From Xenorhabdus bovienii SS-2004 (GTDB lineage: Bacteria; Pseudomonadota; Gammaproteobacteria; Enterobacterales; Enterobacteriaceae): DNA of 64,000 nucleotides. Each line of letters begins with the position of its first letter. The stretch's first letter is position 1. Made by a program: the position numbers and the translations under genes. The notes under the pieces were generated by a model, which saw only the letters and a program-made list of their open reading frames with translations, was not told the origin of the DNA and did not search any database. Below are positions 21,165 through 34,401 of this stretch, in pieces. The stretch covers positions 1-64,000 of the forward strand of contig NC_013892.1 of NCBI RefSeq assembly GCF_000027225.1. The letters are read 5' to 3'.

Positions 21165-22421
21165 CTACTCCTTCCACAACGCATTCATCGGCACCGCATA
21201 CGTATTTGGTACTTGGCTTATCGGTAAGCAGTTATTCCCTGTATAAAGCATTATTCCGCCTTGCCAATCATCGCCAGATAGTGAGGCCAACTTAGCTAAA
21301 CCAGCCCCGTCTTTAGGTTGAATGCTGGCGGCTTTTTTCACTTCAACACCCCAAACTTTTTTCCCATCTTCAATCACCAAATCAACTTCAACTTGGTCTT
21401 TATCTCTGTAGTGAGAAAAAAATAGTTCATGTTCGATCCAACCCGATTGGCAAATCAGTTGCTGCACCACGAAACTTTCTAATACTGCGCCGAAATCACT
21501 ACTAAAATCATACCAATCATTGGTACGTAATTTAGTCAAAACACACGCTAAACCGGAATCGATTATGTGGATCTTCGGTGTTTTCAACAATCTCTTAGCA
21601 TGGTTTTTATGCCACGCAGGTAAACGACGGACTAAAAATAAACGCTCCAATATAGTGATGTATTTATCAACAGTGTCTCTCTGGAGTCCTAAATCTTTCG
21701 ATAACCCACTAATATTCAGTAAGTTCCCTGTACGAAGCGCGAGAATTTTGATAAGACGAAGCAGTTCTTCTTCGTCGCGGATTGCTGCAATATCTTTGAC
21801 ATCTCGTTGAATAATGGCATTAAGATACTGTTTATGCCACTGACGAGCTCTCGCCTCTGTTCGGGTGTTGGGTTCTGGGTAACCACCTTGTACTACAGCA
21901 TCCGCTATTCCCTCTAGTTGAGCTTGTTCTCCCTTAATGGATGGTGAAATACGATTGGATAGCAATTTTTCAAGTAGCGTCACAGATGAATACTGTTTTT
22001 CTTGTTCAGACAAGGGTTGTAGATAAGTCACTTCAACACGTCCAGCCAATGACTCCTGAACTCCCGGCAGTAATAACAAGTTGGCAGAGCCTGTAAGAAT
22101 GAAACGCCCTGATGTTCTATTAGTATCAACTACTGCTTTTAATGCAGGCAAAATTTCCGGTACTCTCTGTACTTCATCAAGTGTCACTCGCTCAGGTAAT
22201 CCTTGAACAAACCCTAAGGGATCGCTTTTTGCAGCATTCAATAGCGTACTATCATCAAAAGTAATATACGCTCTCCCCGACTCTAACTCTTTTACCAGTG
22301 TGGTTTTTCCTACCTGACGAGGCCCCAATAAACACACCACTGGTGTATCTGTTAACGCCTCTTTAAGCTTGGGAGCTATAAGCCTAGGATATCGTTTGTT
22401 ATTCAATGTGATTATACCCAT
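21165..22421 (-). CDS. AAA ATPase with DUF4143 domain
   Basis: This 418-residue protein has an N-terminal AAA_14 ATPase and a C-terminal DUF4143 domain. Walker A is GPRQVGKTT at residues 33-41 and Walker B is VTLDEVQR; a sensor-like LTGSANLLLL follows. The C-terminal part holds EVDLVIEDGKKVWGVEVKK, which fits a PD-(D/E)XK nuclease-type core. Such proteins are common and poorly understood; some accompany toxin-antitoxin or defence loci. It shares strand with the hsd operon, 127 bases upstream of hsdM, but no ribosome site is visible at its ATG. It lies at the glmS-proximal edge of the island. Confidence 0.85.
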   Translation of the reverse strand: MGIITLNNKRYPRLIAPKLKEALTDTPVVCLLGPRQVGKTTLVKELESGRAYITFDDSTLLNAAKSDPLGFVQGLPERVTLDEVQRVPEILPALKAVVDTNRTSGRFILTGSANLLLLPGVQESLAGRVEVTYLQPLSEQEKQYSSVTLLEKLLSNRISPSIKGEQAQLEGIADAVVQGGYPEPNTRTEARARQWHKQYLNAIIQRDVKDIAAIRDEEELLRLIKILALRTGNLLNISGLSKDLGLQRDTVDKYITILERLFLVRRLPAWHKNHAKRLLKTPKIHIIDSGLACVLTKLRTNDWYDFSSDFGAVLESFVVQQLICQSGWIEHELFFSHYRDKDQVEVDLVIEDGKKVWGVEVKKAASIQPKDGAGLAKLASLSGDDWQGGIMLYTGNNCLPISQVPNTYAVPMNALWKE

Positions 22422-22663
22422 TAACTATTATATTAAGGATGATGGCAACCGACTATTTGCTGGTTATTGTAGCGACTATTTGATGGTTTTGCATCCGTCT
22501 GTTTGTATTTTTAATATCCGACTAATTGCTGTTTTAAAATGCAATAATTATTAAAAAATATCATATTAGAATTTGATTAATATATATATTTTTTTACAAA
22601 TTATATCATTCAAAAATTAAACAAAATTATACATCCATCCTATAAATCTTCACAAAAAACCAT
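22422..22663. other. Non-coding gap at the glmS-side edge of the island
   Basis: This AT-rich stretch separates the DUF4143 ATPase from the glmS terminator. No transposase, terminal repeat of Tn7 type or gene was recognised. Short open frames here lack ribosome sites. Confidence 0.4.
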
Positions 22664-22698
22664 AAAAAAATCCGGTCAGCGTTTGCATAACCGGATTT
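22664..22698 (-). terminator. glmS terminator
   Basis: On the minus strand a 9-bp stem (AAATCCGGT with ACCGGATTT) with a 13-base loop is followed by a run of T. It lies about 55 bases after the glmS stop and closes the glmU-glmS unit. A second short inverted repeat, GTACGC with GCGTAC, lies between it and glmS at 22722-22742. Confidence 0.8.
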
Positions 22699-22753
22699 AA
22701 GAGACGTTTTCAGTTTTAATGTACGCAGCCACTAACAGCGTACTATATCGGCA

Positions 22754-24583
22754 TTACTCCACCGTCACCGATTTCGCCAAGTTACGTGGCTGATCAACAT
22801 CAGTTCCCTTGATCAAGGCAACGTGGTAAGACAACAATTGCAGTGGAACGGTATAGAAGATCGGCGCGATCAGATCTTCCACGTGTGGCAGGGAGATGAT
22901 CTTCATGTTTTCGCTGTTGGTAAAACCTGCATCCTGATCAGCGAACACATATAGCTGGCCGCCACGGGCGCGGACTTCTTCGATGTTAGATTTCAGTTTT
23001 TCCAGCAGTTCATTGTTTGGTGCAACAATGATCACTGGCATATCCGCATCGATCAATGCCAACGGGCCATGTTTCAATTCACCGGCAGCATAGGCTTCCG
23101 CGTGAATGTAAGAGATCTCTTTCAGTTTCAGTGCGCCTTCAACCGCGATCGGGTATTGATCGCCACGTCCAAGGAACAGGGCATGATGTTTCTCAGAGAA
23201 ATCTTCTGCCAGTGCTTCAATGACTTTGTCTTTCGACAACATGCTTTCAATGCGGCTTGGCAATGCTTGCAGTGCGTGGACAACATCTTGTTCTAATGCT
23301 GCGTCAGCACCTTTCAGGCGCCCCATGTAAGCCACCAGCATCAATAATACGGTCAGCTGGGTGGTAAATGCTTTGGTAGATGCAACGCCGATTTCTGCTC
23401 CTGCTTTGGTCATCAGGGCAAAGTCTGATTCACGTACCAGAGAGGAACCGGCAACGTTACAGATGACCAGCGAAGTCAGATAGCCCAGTTCTTTGGATAA
23501 ACGCAGTGCAGCCAAAGTATCAGCCGTTTCACCAGACTGAGACAAGGTGATCAGCAAACTTCCCTTACGACGTGCTGGCTTGCGGTAACGGAATTCAGAG
23601 GCGATTTCCACATCACAGGGAATACCTGCCAAAGATTCAAACCAGTAGCGTGAAACCATGCCCGCATTGTAAGACGTACCGCAGGCAACGATTTGAATGT
23701 GTTCAACCTGAGACAGTAATTCTTCAGCATTGGCACCCAGTTCTGACAGATCTACCTGACCATGACTTAAACGCCCTTCCAGCGTGCTCTTAATTGCCAT
23801 CGGTTGTTCGTAGATCTCTTTTTGCATGTAGTGACGGTAAATACCTTTGTCACCTGCATCATACTGAACGTTGGATTCAATCTGCTCACGCTCAACGGCT
23901 GCACCTGTGACATCAAAGATGCGAACGGTACGACGGGTGATTTCAACGATGTCACCCTCTTCCAGATAGATAAAGCGGCGAGTCACCGGTAATAGCGCCA
24001 GTTGATCAGATGCGAGGAAGTTTTCACCAACGCCAAGGCCAATCACCAGCGGGCTGCCTGAACGAGCGGCCACCAGCACGTCAGGATGACGGCTGTCCAT
24101 AATTACGGTGCCATAAGCGCCACGCAATTGTGGGATCACACGCTGAACCACTTCCAACAACGAACCACCCTGTTTCTGTTCCCAGTGAACAAGATGGGCG
24201 ATGGTTTCGGTATCTGTATCAGAAAAGAAGGTATAACCGCGCTCTTTTAATAATTCACGCAGTTCTTCATAGTTTTCAATAATGCCGTTATGTACAACCG
24301 CAATATGTTCAGAAACATGAGGATGGGCATTGAGCTCATTCGGCTCACCATGCGTCGCCCAACGAGTATGAGCGATCCCCGTACCACCAGTGACAGGCTG
24401 TTTACCTGCTTCATCAGCCAGCATCTGTACTTTGCCGACTTCACGCAGACGGGTCATACCGTTTTCACTGTCAACCACAGCCAAACCGGCTGAGTCATAA
24501 CCACGGTATTCCAGGCGACGAAGACCTTCGATCAGTATTTCTGCAATATCACGTTGTGCTACTGCACCAACAATTCCACACAT
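22754..24583 (-). CDS. glmS: Glucosamine-6-phosphate synthase
   Basis: GlmS makes glucosamine-6-phosphate from fructose-6-phosphate and glutamine, the first step to UDP-GlcNAc for peptidoglycan and lipopolysaccharide. At 609 residues it matches E. coli. The N-terminal glutaminase begins [12 protein letters not shown], with Cys as the nucleophile after Met removal. Two SIS sugar-isomerase domains follow, with CGTSYNAG and SQSGETADT visible. The ending [11 protein letters not shown] is the conserved segment recognised by Tn7 TnsD in enterics. It lies downstream of glmU on the same strand. Confidence 0.97.
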   Translation of the reverse strand: MCGIVGAVAQRDIAEILIEGLRRLEYRGYDSAGLAVVDSENGMTRLREVGKVQMLADEAGKQPVTGGTGIAHTRWATHGEPNELNAHPHVSEHIAVVHNGIIENYEELRELLKERGYTFFSDTDTETIAHLVHWEQKQGGSLLEVVQRVIPQLRGAYGTVIMDSRHPDVLVAARSGSPLVIGLGVGENFLASDQLALLPVTRRFIYLEEGDIVEITRRTVRIFDVTGAAVEREQIESNVQYDAGDKGIYRHYMQKEIYEQPMAIKSTLEGRLSHGQVDLSELGANAEELLSQVEHIQIVACGTSYNAGMVSRYWFESLAGIPCDVEIASEFRYRKPARRKGSLLITLSQSGETADTLAALRLSKELGYLTSLVICNVAGSSLVRESDFALMTKAGAEIGVASTKAFTTQLTVLLMLVAYMGRLKGADAALEQDVVHALQALPSRIESMLSKDKVIEALAEDFSEKHHALFLGRGDQYPIAVEGALKLKEISYIHAEAYAAGELKHGPLALIDADMPVIIVAPNNELLEKLKSNIEEVRARGGQLYVFADQDAGFTNSENMKIISLPHVEDLIAPIFYTVPLQLLSYHVALIKGTDVDQPRNLAKSVTVE

Positions 24584-24707
24584 GTGTTTTATTCCTAAAA
24601 ACAGGGCTAATAAAAGCCCCTTTTATGTCGCCAACCTGATTGTGTTCCGGCTTTGCCGGTCCCCGAGCTTTGTAGAAGTGGGGATTATTTTTATGAATAT
24701 CTATTTT
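24584..24707 (-). promoter_or_regulatory. glmU-glmS intercistronic leader
   Basis: This 124-base region separates glmU and glmS. Reading toward glmS it contains ACCGGCAAAGCCGG, a small perfect hairpin, then GGGGCTTTTATTAGCCCTGTTTTT, a terminator-like hairpin directly before the glmS ribosome site (AGGA). In E. coli the glmS leader is opened by the small RNA GlmZ and is a processing region; a similar control is plausible but not shown here. Confidence 0.45.
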
Positions 24708-26087
24708 TTATTTTTTCTTAACAGGACGTTGCCAGCCCTGAATATGAGTTTGTTTCACGCGGCTGATGACCAGTTCATTTTCAGCTACGTCTTTTGTTAC
24801 TGTGGTGCCTGCGCCAATGGTCACACCTTTAGCTACTGTGACTGGTGCAACAAGCTGGGTATCGGAACCCACAAACACATCATCACCGATGATGGTTTTA
24901 AATTTATTGGCACCATCGTAATTACAAGTGATCGTTCCCGCACCAATATTCACATTATTGCCGATTTCAGAATCGCCCAGATACGTCAGGTGACCCGCCT
25001 TGGAACCTTTACCAAGGGAGGTTTTTTTCATTTCCACAAAATTGCCAACGTGTGCTTTTTCCGCCAGTTTAGACCCCGGACGTAAACGAGCAAAAGGCCC
25101 AACCGTACATTCGGCAGCAATTTCAGAATCTTCGATCACAGTATAAGGGCTGATGACAGTGCCATCACCGATGGCGCAATTTTTCAAAATGCAGCCCGAT
25201 CCAATATGTACGTTATTTCCCAATGCAACATGACCTTCGATAATGACATTGGTATCGATAACCACATCACGGCCATGTTCTAATGTACCGCGAAGATCGA
25301 ACCGTGCAGGATCCAGTAGCATTACACCTGCCAGCAATAATTTTTCTGCTTGCTCTGATTGGTAAATACGTTCCAGTGCGGAAAGCTGAAGGCGATTGTT
25401 AACCCCTTCCATCTCACTTAAACGGCTCGGGTGAACGGCTTTGATTTGACGCCCTTCTTTGTGGGCCAGAGCAATAATATCGGTAATGTAGTATTCACCC
25501 TGAGCATTGTTGTTATCCAGCTGGGATAACCAACGTTTCAAATCACCGCCATTTGCCACCAAAATACCCGTGTTGATTTCGTTGATTTTACGCTGCTCGT
25601 CAGTTGCATCTTTCTGTTCGATAATCCCGGCCACTTCGCCATTTTCACGAATGATACGGCCATATCCGGCAGGATTATTCAAAATAGCAGTCAATAAGCC
25701 AATACCGCCTTCAGGTTTGATTTCCACCAGACGCTCTAATGTGTCTTGAGCGATCAAAGGAACATCACCATAGAGCATCAGAATGTCTTCATCATCTGCA
25801 AAATATGGCGCTGCCTGCTGCATTGCATGACCAGTTCCAAGCTGTTCCGCCTGTAGTACCCAATTAAGGTTTTGATTGGAGAGAGTCTGCTTCATCAGAT
25901 CACCACCATGCCCATAGACCAGATGAACATTTTGGGTACCCAACGCCATTGCGGTGTCAATAACATGCTGAACCATCGGTTTACCGGCCAGCGAGTGCAG
26001 AACCTTGGGGAGAGCAGAATACATGCGCGTGCCTTTGCCAGCGGCAAGGATCACAACACTTTTTGCGCTATTTGCACTAATAGACAT
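24708..26087 (-). CDS. glmU: Bifunctional UDP-GlcNAc pyrophosphorylase / GlcN-1-P acetyltransferase
   Basis: GlmU acetylates glucosamine-1-phosphate and then joins it to UTP to make UDP-GlcNAc. The frame is open from 26189, but ATG at 26087 has an AGG ribosome site and yields 459 residues beginning MSISANSAK, near the 456 of E. coli. The N-terminal uridyltransferase has [11 protein letters not shown] with the GxGTRM motif. The C-terminal left-handed beta helix of hexapeptide repeats is evident from about residue 250 (for example [15 protein letters not shown]). It precedes glmS, which supplies its pathway. Confidence 0.96.
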   Translation of the reverse strand: MSISANSAKSVVILAAGKGTRMYSALPKVLHSLAGKPMVQHVIDTAMALGTQNVHLVYGHGGDLMKQTLSNQNLNWVLQAEQLGTGHAMQQAAPYFADDEDILMLYGDVPLIAQDTLERLVEIKPEGGIGLLTAILNNPAGYGRIIRENGEVAGIIEQKDATDEQRKINEINTGILVANGGDLKRWLSQLDNNNAQGEYYITDIIALAHKEGRQIKAVHPSRLSEMEGVNNRLQLSALERIYQSEQAEKLLLAGVMLLDPARFDLRGTLEHGRDVVIDTNVIIEGHVALGNNVHIGSGCILKNCAIGDGTVISPYTVIEDSEIAAECTVGPFARLRPGSKLAEKAHVGNFVEMKKTSLGKGSKAGHLTYLGDSEIGNNVNIGAGTITCNYDGANKFKTIIGDDVFVGSDTQLVAPVTVAKGVTIGAGTTVTKDVAENELVISRVKQTHIQGWQRPVKKK

Positions 26088-26165
26088 AATAAACCTGACA
26101 GCTCCAATTTTAAGTATGAAAGTAAACCTGTTTGCAAAATAAATTGCTACATATTTCGCAATGCA

Positions 26166-26199
26166 AAAAAGCCAGTTAGCTTTCACCAACTGGCTTTTT
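26166..26199. terminator. Terminator of the atp operon
   Basis: A 12-bp stem (AAAAAGCCAGTT with AACTGGCTTTTT) with a 10-base loop lies 16 bases after atpC. T-runs occur in both directions, so it is bidirectional. It separates the atp operon from glmU. Confidence 0.88.
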
Positions 26200-26214
26200 A
26201 TCTTACTGCCTATA

Positions 26215-26637
26215 TTACATCCGTTGTTTTGTCAGTTCGATTACACGAAGTTTTGCAATCGCTTTCGACAATTCAGCAGATGCCTGAGCATAATCAACAT
26301 CGCCGTGAGAATTACGGACGTGTTCTTCAGCCTCACGCTTCGCTTCAAGCGCCTTGGCTTCGTCCAAATCCTTACCACGGATCGCTGTATCGGCCAGTAC
26401 GATAACGCCGTTTGGCTGAACTTCAAGAACTCCACCGGACAGGTAGATAAATTCTTCTTCACCAAACTGCTTAACAATACGTATCATGCCCGGTTTTATG
26501 GCAGTAAGCAGTGGTGTGTGCTGAGGATAAATACCCAGCTCACCTTCACTGCCAGTCACCTGAATTTTTTGTACCAGCCCTTCAAACAATCGTTTTTCAG
26601 CGCTGACTACGTTCAGGAAGAACGTCATTGCAGCCAT
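26215..26637 (-). CDS. atpC: ATP synthase F1 subunit epsilon
   Basis: The epsilon subunit is part of the central stalk and inhibits ATP hydrolysis through its C-terminal helices. The 140-residue protein has the N-terminal beta sandwich ([18 protein letters not shown], then [19 protein letters not shown]) and a C-terminal helical pair. It is the last gene of the atp operon, 21 bases after atpD, and is followed by a strong terminator. Confidence 0.95.
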   Translation of the reverse strand: MAAMTFFLNVVSAEKRLFEGLVQKIQVTGSEGELGIYPQHTPLLTAIKPGMIRIVKQFGEEEFIYLSGGVLEVQPNGVIVLADTAIRGKDLDEAKALEAKREAEEHVRNSHGDVDYAQASAELSKAIAKLRVIELTKQRM

Positions 26638-26658
26638 ATCAACCTCCCGTCAGCCGTA

Positions 26659-28068
<1,410 letters not shown>

Positions 28069-28075
28069 CTAGCTG

Positions 28076-28939
28076 TTAAACCGCAGAAGCACCCGAAACG
28101 ATTTCGGTGAGTTCCTGAGTGATGCTGGCCTGACGAGCCTTGTTGTAAACCAACTGCAACTCTTTGATCAGGTTGCCACCGTTATCGGTCGCGGCTTTCA
28201 TCGCTACCATTCGTGCGGCCTGTTCACTAGCCAGGTTTTCAACGACGCCCTGATAAACTTGTGATTCTATATAGCGGCGCAGCAGGGTATCCAACAACGC
28301 CTTAGGATCAGGTTCATACAGATAATCCCAGGACTTCTTCTTCAATGTTTCATCGTCTCCGGCTGGCAGAGGCAATAACTGAGTAATTGTCGGAACCTGA
28401 GACATTGTATTGATGAACCGGTTTGTCACTATATACAATTTATCCAGACGCCCTGCGTCATATGCTTGCATCATGACGTTGACTGGCCCGATCAGCTCGG
28501 ACAATGATGGGTTATCTCCCATCCCTGTTACTTGGGCAACAATGTTGCCTCCAACAGAAGAAAAGAAAGAAACCGCTTTCGACCCAACAAGTGCTAAATC
28601 AACTTGAACGCCTTTATCAGACCAGTCTTTCATTTCTATCAGCAATTTTTTGAACAAGTTAATGTTCAAACCGCCACATAAACCACGATCTGTCGAAACA
28701 ACCAAGTACCCAACACGCTTAACTTCGCGCTCGTCAAGGTATGGATGTCTGTATTCCAGATTACCTAACGCAAGGTGTCCAATCACACTGCGAATGGTTT
28801 CTGCATAAGGACGACTGGCCGCCATGCGATCCTGCGTTTTACGCATTTTGGACGCGGCGACCATCTCCATCGCTTTAGTGATTTTTTGCGTGTTCTGCAC
28901 ACTGGCGATTTTGGTACGTATCTCTTTTGCGCCGGCCAT
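28076..28939 (-). CDS. atpG: ATP synthase F1 subunit gamma
   Basis: The gamma subunit is the rotor shaft of F1. The frame is open to 28972, but ATG at 28939 gives the family start [20 protein letters not shown] and 287 residues, identical in length to E. coli. The conserved N-terminal ([14 protein letters not shown]) and C-terminal ([12 protein letters not shown], then [13 protein letters not shown]) helices that form the coiled coil are present. It lies between atpA and atpD. Confidence 0.96.
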   Translation of the reverse strand: MAGAKEIRTKIASVQNTQKITKAMEMVAASKMRKTQDRMAASRPYAETIRSVIGHLALGNLEYRHPYLDEREVKRVGYLVVSTDRGLCGGLNINLFKKLLIEMKDWSDKGVQVDLALVGSKAVSFFSSVGGNIVAQVTGMGDNPSLSELIGPVNVMMQAYDAGRLDKLYIVTNRFINTMSQVPTITQLLPLPAGDDETLKKKSWDYLYEPDPKALLDTLLRRYIESQVYQGVVENLASEQAARMVAMKAATDNGGNLIKELQLVYNKARQASITQELTEIVSGASAV

Positions 28940-28998
28940 ATCTGCTTCTCCGAATTCAACCAGACGGCCCAAGTTTAATCAAACTGGGCCGAATAGTG

Positions 28999-30540
28999 TT
29001 ACCAGGACTGAGTCGCCTTGAAGGAATCCAACAGAGCTGTCAGCTTCGCTTCGATCTCTCCGTTGTAGTCACCAGACTGGTCAATCTCTTTGAGAAGATC
29101 AGAATGTTCACGGTTAGCATAAGCTAACAGCGCAGATTCGAAACTGACCACTTTCGCGATTTCGACATCTTCCAGATAGCCACGTTCAGCTGCAAACAGA
29201 GACAGAGCCTGCTGTGCAACGGACATTGGCTGATACTGTTTCTGTTTCAACAGCTCAGTGACTTTCTGACCATGATCCAACTGCTTGCGAGTTGCATCAT
29301 CCAGATCAGAAGCAAACTGTGAGAATGCAGCTAATTCACGGTACTGAGCCAGAGCTGTACGGATACCACCAGACAGTTTCTTGATTATCTTAGTCTGAGC
29401 AGCACCACCTACACGGGATACGGAGATCCCTGGGTTAACCGCCGGACGGATACCTGCGTTGAACAGAGCAGATTCAAGGAAGATCTGACCATCGGTAATG
29501 GAGATAACGTTTGTTGGTACGAACGCAGAAACGTCACCAGCCTGAGTTTCAATGATTGGTAATGCAGTCAGAGAACCCGTTTTACCTTTCACTTCGCCGT
29601 TGGTGAATTTTTCCACATAATCAGCGTTAACACGCGCTGCACGCTCCAGCAGACGGGAGTGCAGATAGAAAACGTCACCAGGGAATGCTTCACGTCCAGG
29701 TGGACGACGCAGCAACAGAGAAACCTGACGGTAAGCAACAGCCTGTTTAGACAGGTCATCGTAAACAATCAGAGCATCTTCGCCGCGATCACGGAAGTAT
29801 TCACCCATCGCACAGCCAGAATAAGGTGCCAGATATTGCAGGGCCGCAGATTCAGAAGCGGATGCAACAACGACAATCGTATTAGCCAGAGCGTTGTGCT
29901 CTTCCAGTTTACGAACTACGTTGGAAATGGTAGATGCTTTCTGACCAATTGCAACATAGATACATTTGATACCAGAATCACGTTGGTTGATGATCGCATC
30001 AATAGCCAGAGCGGTTTTACCCGTCTGACGGTCACCGATAACCAGCTCACGCTGACCACGGCCAATTGGGATCATGGCATCAACGGATTTGTAACCTGTC
30101 TGGACAGGCTGGTCAACGGATTGACGGTCGATAACCCCCGGAGCAATAACTTCAACAGGAGAGAAACCATCATTCTCAAGAGCGCCTTTGCCATCGATTG
30201 GCTCACCCAGTGTGTTAACAACACGACCGAGCAGACCACGACCAACAGGTACTTCCAGAATGCGGCCAGTACATTTGACTTTCATGCCTTCGGCCAGGTC
30301 AGCATACGGACCCATCACAACCGCACCCACAGAGTCGCGCTCCAGGTTCAGTGCAATTGCGTAACGGTTGCCAGGCAGAGAAATCATTTCACCCTGCATG
30401 ACATCGGCTAAACCGTGGATACGAATGATACCGTCGTTAACGGAAACAATCGTACCTTCGTTGTGAGCTTCGCTCACGACATTGAACTGAGCAATACGCT
30501 GTTTGATCAGTTCGCTGATTTCGGTGGAATTCAGTTGCAT
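28999..30540 (-). CDS. atpA: ATP synthase F1 subunit alpha
   Basis: The alpha subunit alternates with beta in the F1 hexamer and binds non-catalytic nucleotide. The 513 residues match E. coli exactly. The P-loop GDRQTGKTA is present, and the arginine-finger region is seen in [10 protein letters not shown]. The N-terminal delta-contacting helix begins [16 protein letters not shown]. It lies 14 bases after atpH. Confidence 0.97.
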   Translation of the reverse strand: MQLNSTEISELIKQRIAQFNVVSEAHNEGTIVSVNDGIIRIHGLADVMQGEMISLPGNRYAIALNLERDSVGAVVMGPYADLAEGMKVKCTGRILEVPVGRGLLGRVVNTLGEPIDGKGALENDGFSPVEVIAPGVIDRQSVDQPVQTGYKSVDAMIPIGRGQRELVIGDRQTGKTALAIDAIINQRDSGIKCIYVAIGQKASTISNVVRKLEEHNALANTIVVVASASESAALQYLAPYSGCAMGEYFRDRGEDALIVYDDLSKQAVAYRQVSLLLRRPPGREAFPGDVFYLHSRLLERAARVNADYVEKFTNGEVKGKTGSLTALPIIETQAGDVSAFVPTNVISITDGQIFLESALFNAGIRPAVNPGISVSRVGGAAQTKIIKKLSGGIRTALAQYRELAAFSQFASDLDDATRKQLDHGQKVTELLKQKQYQPMSVAQQALSLFAAERGYLEDVEIAKVVSFESALLAYANREHSDLLKEIDQSGDYNGEIEAKLTALLDSFKATQSW

Positions 30541-30554
30541 ATGCTCCAGTCCCC

Positions 30555-31088
30555 TTAAGACTGCAAGACGTCTGTTAAACGATCCAGACGGCCGCGAATG
30601 CTGCCATCGATCACCATATCACCTGCGCGGATAACCACACCGGCGATAACAGACTTGTCAATTTTGCAATTCAGCTTCACTTTGCGTGACAGACGTTTTT
30701 CCATCGCCGCAGAAATTTTAGCCTGCTGCTGCTCATTCAATTCAGACGCAGAAATCACTTCAACATTGATGGTTGATTCAAGTGACGCACGCAATTGGGT
30801 AAATTGCTGGAAGACTTCTGGCAGTACCAGCAAGCGACCATTTTCTGCCATTACACGAATAAAGTTCTGAGCATGCTCATCTACCTGCTCACCACAAAGG
30901 GTGATGAAGGTATTGGCTAACGTTTCCGGTGCCAATGAACCGGAAAGCAGCTCACCAACCTGCTCATTGCGAGTAACCTCAGCAACGAACGCCAGCATGT
31001 TCTGCCAATGTTCGAGAGATTGGTGCTCTACAGCAAAGTCAAAAGCTGCTTTGGCGTAGGGGCGAGCTACCGTAGCAAATTCAGACAT
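30555..31088 (-). CDS. atpH: ATP synthase F1 subunit delta
   Basis: The delta subunit joins the peripheral stalk to the top of F1. The 177-residue protein begins [19 protein letters not shown], the family start, and ends with the conserved [10 protein letters not shown] segment. It sits 12 bases after atpF and before atpA, in standard operon order. Confidence 0.95.
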   Translation of the reverse strand: MSEFATVARPYAKAAFDFAVEHQSLEHWQNMLAFVAEVTRNEQVGELLSGSLAPETLANTFITLCGEQVDEHAQNFIRVMAENGRLLVLPEVFQQFTQLRASLESTINVEVISASELNEQQQAKISAAMEKRLSRKVKLNCKIDKSVIAGVVIRAGDMVIDGSIRGRLDRLTDVLQS

Positions 31089-31100
31089 GCCCCTCCCTCC

Positions 31101-31571
31101 TTACAGTTCAGCGACCAGTTTATCAACGATGTCGCTGTTAGCAGCTTCATCCACGGAACGTTCGATGATTTTCTCGGCACCTGCGATAGCCAGCATCGCA
31201 ACCTGTTTACGTAACTCTTCACGAGCGCGTTTGCGTTCAGCGTCAATTTCAGCCTGGGCCTGCGCTACAATCTTGTTACGTTCCAGCTCAGCTTCTGTTT
31301 TGGCATCATCAATAATCTGGGCTTTTTGTTTATTAGCCTGCTCAATGATAGCTTGCGCATCAGCTTTCGCTTTTTTCAGTTGGTCGGTCGCATTGGCTTG
31401 CGCTAAGTCCAGGTTCTTTTTAGCACGTTCTGCTGAAGCCAAACCGTCAGTAATTTCTTTCTGACGCTTTTCAATGGCCGCCATAATTGGTGGCCATACA
31501 TACTTCATGCAGAACAAAACAAACAGGACAAACGCGATGGCCTGGCCGAGGATTGTTGCGTTAATATTCAA
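31101..31571 (-). CDS. atpF: ATP synthase F0 subunit b
   Basis: Subunit b forms the membrane-anchored peripheral stalk as a dimer. The 156 residues match E. coli. A single N-terminal membrane span ([20 protein letters not shown]) leads into a long charged coiled coil rich in Ala, Lys and Glu. It lies between atpE and atpH. Confidence 0.96.
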   Translation of the reverse strand: MNINATILGQAIAFVLFVLFCMKYVWPPIMAAIEKRQKEITDGLASAERAKKNLDLAQANATDQLKKAKADAQAIIEQANKQKAQIIDDAKTEAELERNKIVAQAQAEIDAERKRAREELRKQVAMLAIAGAEKIIERSVDEAANSDIVDKLVAEL

Positions 31572-31625
31572 AGCACAATACCTCTATTTCAATTAATGAA
31601 TTGGCTTAATCTTAAGTTCTGCTAC

Positions 31626-31889
<264 letters not shown>

Positions 31890-31921
31890 TCAGTTAAAAC
31901 ACGATTATTGATTGATAGAAA

Positions 31922-33158
<1,237 letters not shown>

Positions 33159-33402
33159 GACTTTTGTTTTCTCCCGAAGTACACCATCACATATCAGGCT
33201 TTGCTGAATGCTGTATAAAACTGTCTTTGTTTAAGAGTGTCAAGTGACAAAAACGTGCAAATTATACGGGCAGCCAAAATGAATTCAATCCATAAGTAGC
33301 GAAAAAGTGAATAATTATTTAAATTTCTAACTTTGATGGTAGATTGCTCACAAATACCATTTAATATTCTGCAACGATCAATGGTATGACTGAAAAATTA
33401 AA

Positions 33403-33418
33403 CGTGATGTATATCACA
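33403..33418. promoter_or_regulatory. CRP-like binding site
   Basis: CGTGATGTATATCACA matches the CRP consensus TGTGA-N6-TCACA at nine of ten fixed positions. It lies about 245 bases upstream of the atpI start. Confidence 0.5.
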
Positions 33419-33692
33419 TTTAACCAGAATCATTAGTTATATTTATCATTAAATCTGTGATAAAAATCATTTATTTTTTTCAATTAAAATCAACTAATTA
33501 ATATTACAGTCATAAAGATTTATCTAATATATCACCAAAAAATGTTAAATGTTTATTTTGTTATCTTTCTCTAAAATTTATTTATAAAGGAAATTGATAA
33601 CCTTTTTCAAAAAGAAAGTTTATACCAAAATAAAATGAAGGTTATTTTTATGTGATCTGGCAGTAAATAAAGTTAAAACAGCCAAAAGTAAT

Positions 33693-33739
33693 AATTAGTA
33701 ACGTCAGTAACATTATAAATGTGGTTAACGTCACTAATT
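33693..33739 (-). terminator. Inverted repeat after rsmG
   Basis: AATTAGTAACGT (33693-33704) pairs with ACGTCACTAATT (33728-33739) with one mismatch. It lies about 30 bases past the rsmG stop on the minus strand and may end the mnmG-rsmG transcript. No clean T-run follows. Confidence 0.4.
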
Positions 33740-33768
33740 ATTTAGGTTTTTATTGACAAACAGCAAAG

Positions 33769-34389
33769 TTAGTTTGACTTAAGTACGACCAAATGACGCT
33801 CCCCACCCAACTCAGGAACCTGCAGAGAAACCACCGTATCAAGCGTTACTCCTGAAGGCAGTTGGGTCAACTCATTTTCCGGCAGCACGCCTTTCAGGGC
33901 ATAAAAGCGGCCTTCTGCTGGTTTAGGAAGATGACGACACCATGACAGCATGTCTTGCAGCGAAGCGAATGCACGGCTGATCACCCCATCAAAAGGGGGT
34001 TCAGGGATAAATTCTTCAACCCGACTCTGCACAGGATCAATGTTTTTCAAACCCAATTCATGCTGAACTTGACGTAAGAAGCGAACTCGTTTTCCTAAAC
34101 TGTCCAGCAGAGTGAAATGAGAATCTGGCCGTACAATTGCCAACGGGATGCCCGGCAAACCAGGCCCTGTTCCCACATCAATAAATCGCGTTCCGTGAAG
34201 AAAAGGATTAACGACTATGCTGTCCATGATATGCCGAACCAGCATTTGTTCGGGATCACGAACAGATGTCAGGTTATAAGCCTTGTTCCATTTGTTAAGC
34301 ATATCAACGTAAGCGATAAGCTGTTGTTTTTGTTCTAGCGATAACACAATGTCTGTTTTCACCAGCAGCGATTCCAGTTTGTTAAGCAA
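33769..34389 (-). CDS. rsmG: 16S rRNA (guanine527-N7)-methyltransferase
   Basis: RsmG methylates G527 of 16S rRNA, near the decoding site; its loss gives low-level streptomycin resistance in other bacteria. The 206 residues match the family (207 in E. coli). The SAM-binding motif [16 protein letters not shown] is visible in the middle, and the later VISRAFASL segment is conserved. It follows mnmG by 12 bases, the usual pairing near oriC. Confidence 0.95.
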   Translation of the reverse strand: MLNKLESLLVKTDIVLSLEQKQQLIAYVDMLNKWNKAYNLTSVRDPEQMLVRHIMDSIVVNPFLHGTRFIDVGTGPGLPGIPLAIVRPDSHFTLLDSLGKRVRFLRQVQHELGLKNIDPVQSRVEEFIPEPPFDGVISRAFASLQDMLSWCRHLPKPAEGRFYALKGVLPENELTQLPSGVTLDTVVSLQVPELGGERHLVVLKSN

Positions 34390-34401
34390 AACTTCGTCCT
34401 C

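Larger units (their letters stand above)
33159..33768 (-). promoter_or_regulatory. atp operon promoter region
   Basis: This 610-base AT-rich, gene-free gap lies between rsmG and atpI and must hold the atp promoter. It includes a strong CRP-like palindrome (33403-33418) and an inverted repeat near the rsmG stop (33693-33739). Promoter hexamers could not be chosen with confidence because the region is so AT-rich. Confidence 0.55.

Noticed and set aside
22700-22753. Tn7 right or left end
   Set aside because: No Tn7-type terminal repeat was visible next to glmS, although the site is the classical target.
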